Assembly (NCBI GenBank): GCA_003164815.1
Contig: PLUF01000086.1
Coordinates: 1-49,821 of the forward strand
From: Candidatus Gagatemarchaeum stordalenia
GTDB taxonomy: Archaea; Thermoproteota; Nitrososphaeria; Nitrososphaerales; Gagatemarchaeaceae
Length of the DNA stretch: 49,821 nt
Direction: 5' to 3'
Every line of letters starts with the position of its first letter. The first letter of the stretch is position 1. Shown piece by piece: positions 46,846 to 49,821 of this stretch. The position numbers and the translations under genes are program-made. The notes under the pieces are model-generated. The model had not been told where the DNA came from and ran no database searches. It saw nothing but the letters and a program-made list of their open reading frames with translations.

Positions 46846-49800
46846 ATGAATACATCTTCGATGTATTTCAACAAATTCAGTTCGGGAACTATACTAGCAT
46901 TGCTAGCACTGTCAGGAATGCTGTTTCTGGTGCCGCTCGCGGCTCCAGTACATGCAACACAGGACGCTAGCCTTCCAACCATTTCGACGAACTACACCGC
47001 ATACATCGTTGCTACCCCTACAGTCGGCACGACGCTGACGATCACCAACCCCATCACGAATTCGTATTCGATAACAACGGTTACGATCTTCGCGCCTTCG
47101 GGATTCGTGTTCACAGCGTCAACTGGCGCTCCAGGTACCTACCTCAACTCTGAGTCAATTGCCACAGCCTCCGCAGAGACCTTCACGATAGCTGGTGTAA
47201 GTACCGGCATCGCTCCAGGCTTCTCCGACATGGTGACGCTCGGAACCATAACGGCCAACACACTATCACCAGCGACGGCTGCTCCACCAACTGGCACATT
47301 CACAACGACGATCATCGACGCAGGCTCAGCCCCGGGTTCATACCCCGGCCCAGTGTGGACTGCATATGATGTCGCAGGGACAACCCTCGTGACATCCACG
47401 ACCAGTTCGACGACCTACGTCGCAGGTTCGGCTCCGCTGACCATCACAGTAAGTGATGGTTCCGGCCAACCTGGCGTGCCTGTCACCTTCAAGTCGACAG
47501 GGACTCCTCACACCGGCTTCACAACCAGCCTCTCGCCGACCTCAGGCTTCACAGGCTCTACCGGCATGGTCACCTCAACCTTCCAGCCAAGCAACTACGC
47601 AACTGACACCACGACAGTCAAGGGAACCATCGGTGGCGGCATCGGCGTACTAACAGGCGCATCGGCCACCATCACCACACTCCCAGCCGCAGCCACGAAG
47701 GTCACCTTCTACTATTCAGCCGGAACCTTCCCAGCAACGGAGTACGTCTCAGCCTATGTCCCAATCAGTGGCGTGAACTACGCCAACGTACCGGCATCGA
47801 CTATCACCTTCTCGGCGACCGACCAGTTCGGTAACCCTGCGGGTGCTACAGTAACCGGCGGGACATTGACAGCCGCTAACGGCTTCCTCTACGGCACCAC
47901 AACCACCACCACCTGCACCATCACTGCAGGAGCGGGTCTATGTCAGTACAACACCGGCACCAACCTCGGCAGCGCGCCACAGTACTCCCAGTCAGGAGTC
48001 TTCGGCTCGATAGGCCAGATGAGTGCAACACTGACGGGCACAGGGTTCAGCGTGAGTGGGACAACAGGGTTCCTCCAGACCTCAACATTCGCAACCACAG
48101 CGATCTTCAAGTATCCTAACACCGCAGCTACCGTTGCAGCAGGAACGACTGCGGACATTGAGGTACTTCTCGGTGTGGTTCAGGTGGGTGTTCCAATAAA
48201 GATACAGGTCTGTGTCGACCTTCCTTCTAGCTGTCCATCCACATCCCTAGGATACACCGGAACCTTCTCGAACGGCCTGTCCTCCATAAGCGGAGTGACA
48301 AACAGTTCGGGAACTTTCGGCTCAGCGTTCACCATCTCTCCGAAGCTTCACGCTGCCGTTGAGATGAACGCGACGATATCCACACCAGCGAACTCAGGCC
48401 CCCAGTCATTCACAATCAACACAGGAGCCAACCTAATCACAACCGGTCCAGGAGCCGCAGCCAAGTTCCAGCTCTATGCGACATTCTTCGATAGTCAAGT
48501 CGCGGGTCAATCTGGCCCATCAACCAACTTCGCCACAGCAGGAGCGACCCTCTACGTTGACGCCATCCTTACGGATGCCTACGGCAACATAGTGATCAAC
48601 GCCCTCCTCCAGCAGATACAGATCAACATGGCCGCATCTGGCGTATCGGGCGGCGGTCTGCTCTCTGCGACCAACATCTACCTGTCGAGTGGTTGTAGCT
48701 CAACCAACCAGACCGGCATTCTTGGGTCTTGCCTTGGTAGCTTCGGACCAGTCGCTTGGACTCTCCCAACAACACTAGGAGCGTCTACAGTGACGGCCAC
48801 CGCTGTCATCAACGGTGTGCAGGTCGTAGGTGCCATAACAGTCACGACAATCAGCCCAATCCCAACACTCAGCGTCACCTCACCCAAACCGGTCAGCGGA
48901 GTCATATACTCCAGCTCACCGTTCGTCACCTTCTCAGGCAAGGCCAACGTCTCGCTTGGGTATCCATCCATCATCTCCCCCGTCACCATCTCTACGATGG
49001 GGTACAAGGTGAACAGCAACCCCTGGGTCCAGTTCTCTGTTGCATCGGGCAGCAAGATTGTCTGGAGCGTCCCAGTGACACTTGCTACGGGCCTGTCCAC
49101 GATCATGTTCAACGCAACGGACTCCAAGTCGAACACAGTTGTGTCCGCCTCCTACAGAGTCCTCGTTGACTCTGTGGCTCCGACCTTCACCTTCGCCTCC
49201 GCAACAAGCAACAACGGCTGCATGGCTGTGACCATCACAACGGCAGCGGGCGACTTCAACACCGCCACAACGGGCACAGGTGCCTTCACAGCGACATTCG
49301 GCGGAGTCGCAGTCTCACCGGCTAACATCGCATTCACTGGCACTCAGACGCTTGGTTCTCCAAGCACTCTGACTGCTACGATATGCGGTCTTACCTCTCA
49401 GACAGCAACTCTCACCGTCACCGGTAGCACCCTCGCGGGCGTGGCCGGCACCGCAAGTGAGACACTCACCATCACCGTGTCGTTCGCCGACTCGGTCACC
49501 TTCAACACAGCAACTGCAACCTACGGAATCAATGGCGCCTACAAGGGTGTCACTGTGACCGTAACCAACGGTTGGAACATAGCTCAGACCCTCGTCGTAT
49601 ACGCAACCTTCAAGTCCGGAACCAGCATCTACGTGGCAGACGGTACAGTAACCCTGGCGGCAGGCGCAACAGCACCAGTGTTCTGCATTGACTTGCAGAC
49701 CATCCCGGCAGGATCGTACACCGTCACATTCGCGGCCGTGACCACCTCTAACCAGGCGGTCTCCGCACCAACAACCGGCATCACACTGGTAACGACCTAG
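46846..49800 (+). CDS. Large Thr-rich S-layer-type surface protein
   Basis: 984 residues. A signal peptide (TILALLALSGMLFLVPLAAPVHA) ends near residue 38. The mature chain is Thr/Ser/Ala/Gly-rich with very few Lys or Arg, made of successive Ig-like beta domains (for example LTITVSDGSGQPGVPVTF and ITFSATDQFGNPAGATV). The codon choice differs from neighbours, with many ACA/ACC and fewer C/G-heavy codons, as in highly expressed surface genes. There is no C-terminal membrane helix. The last 105 residues (FADSVTF ... PVFCIDL ... LVTT) are the same module as in the protein at 12249. It is the best candidate for the main S-layer protein, but similar large adhesin-like proteins cannot be excluded. 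A possible next start (ATG 49809) is cut by the window end. Confidence 0.82.
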   Translation: MNTSSMYFNKFSSGTILALLALSGMLFLVPLAAPVHATQDASLPTISTNYTAYIVATPTVGTTLTITNPITNSYSITTVTIFAPSGFVFTASTGAPGTYLNSESIATASAETFTIAGVSTGIAPGFSDMVTLGTITANTLSPATAAPPTGTFTTTIIDAGSAPGSYPGPVWTAYDVAGTTLVTSTTSSTTYVAGSAPLTITVSDGSGQPGVPVTFKSTGTPHTGFTTSLSPTSGFTGSTGMVTSTFQPSNYATDTTTVKGTIGGGIGVLTGASATITTLPAAATKVTFYYSAGTFPATEYVSAYVPISGVNYANVPASTITFSATDQFGNPAGATVTGGTLTAANGFLYGTTTTTTCTITAGAGLCQYNTGTNLGSAPQYSQSGVFGSIGQMSATLTGTGFSVSGTTGFLQTSTFATTAIFKYPNTAATVAAGTTADIEVLLGVVQVGVPIKIQVCVDLPSSCPSTSLGYTGTFSNGLSSISGVTNSSGTFGSAFTISPKLHAAVEMNATISTPANSGPQSFTINTGANLITTGPGAAAKFQLYATFFDSQVAGQSGPSTNFATAGATLYVDAILTDAYGNIVINALLQQIQINMAASGVSGGGLLSATNIYLSSGCSSTNQTGILGSCLGSFGPVAWTLPTTLGASTVTATAVINGVQVVGAITVTTISPIPTLSVTSPKPVSGVIYSSSPFVTFSGKANVSLGYPSIISPVTISTMGYKVNSNPWVQFSVASGSKIVWSVPVTLATGLSTIMFNATDSKSNTVVSASYRVLVDSVAPTFTFASATSNNGCMAVTITTAAGDFNTATTGTGAFTATFGGVAVSPANIAFTGTQTLGSPSTLTATICGLTSQTATLTVTGSTLAGVAGTASETLTITVSFADSVTFNTATATYGINGAYKGVTVTVTNGWNIAQTLVVYATFKSGTSIYVADGTVTLAAGATAPVFCIDLQTIPAGSYTVTFAAVTTSNQAVSAPTTGITLVTT

Positions 49801-49821
49801 GTGAGAGCATGAGACTCCAAT

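Overview
The window is one stretch of a GC-rich archaeal chromosome, most likely from the TACK superphylum and close to Thaumarchaeota/Nitrososphaeria. Four observations support this. The information-processing genes are archaeal or eukaryote-like: Rpo3, Rpo7, Rpo10, Spt4, aIF2-gamma, aIF5B, L7Ae, L18e, L24e, S6e, S24e, S27ae and S28e. The isoprenoid cluster contains isopentenyl phosphate kinase. Deoxyhypusine synthase is present. Many genes have a TATA-like box about 25-30 bp upstream of a start codon, so many mRNAs are probably leaderless or short-leadered. GTG and TTG starts are common. I saw no rRNA, complete tRNA or CRISPR array. The taxonomic placement is an inference, since there is no marker here that I could align.

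Layout. 1-1154: a TnpB-type gene cut by the window edge. 1247-10423: metabolism and protein homeostasis, with an orphan molybdenum hydroxylase large subunit, a CoxG-like protein, a 2-hydroxyacid dehydrogenase, an Hsp20, a PAC2 protein, deoxyhypusine synthase, GlmS, and a winged-helix protein fused to an S-layer-like domain. 10486-18641: the ribosome/RNA polymerase superoperon (S13-S4-S11, Rpo3-L18e-L13-S9, Rpo10-enolase, S2). It is broken by a secreted protein (12249-13709) and by a LAGLIDADG-like gene (15699-16370). 18689-25041: MEMO, then the archaeal isoprenoid cluster (mevalonate kinase, isopentenyl phosphate kinase, IPP isomerase 2, prenyl synthase) and GluRS. 25099-26000: a VapBC-like toxin-antitoxin pair followed by a decayed copy of the gltX 3' end. 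26076-32854: L7Ae-S28e and L24e-NDK, separated by a second LAGLIDADG-like gene and a secreted phosphoesterase, with two secreted beta-propeller proteins at the margins. 33065-38319: aIF5B, S6e, aIF2-gamma, a PIN protein, Rpo7, Spt4 and dephospho-CoA kinase. 38462-41410: a MarR/MFS efflux pair and a small membrane-anchored protein. 41524-45023: S24e-S27ae facing a two-gene operon (HEFTH metallopeptidase-like protein plus a nucleotidyltransferase-kinase fusion), then an Lrp/AsnC regulator. 45045-46574: a scar made of a tnpB tail and a sulfite-oxidase tail, and a cupredoxin-like surface protein. 46846-49800: a large Thr-rich S-layer-type protein.

How it works together. The core is translation, transcription and membrane-lipid (isoprenoid) supply. 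Between its conserved blocks sit lineage-specific genes of two kinds: secreted surface proteins that share previously unnamed C-terminal and Cys-bounded modules, and DNA-targeting selfish genes (LAGLIDADG-like, TnpB, VapBC). The most system-like novelty is the metallopeptidase plus NTase-kinase operon at 42198-44515. The most striking structural novelty is the pair of modules shared between surface proteins encoded far apart.
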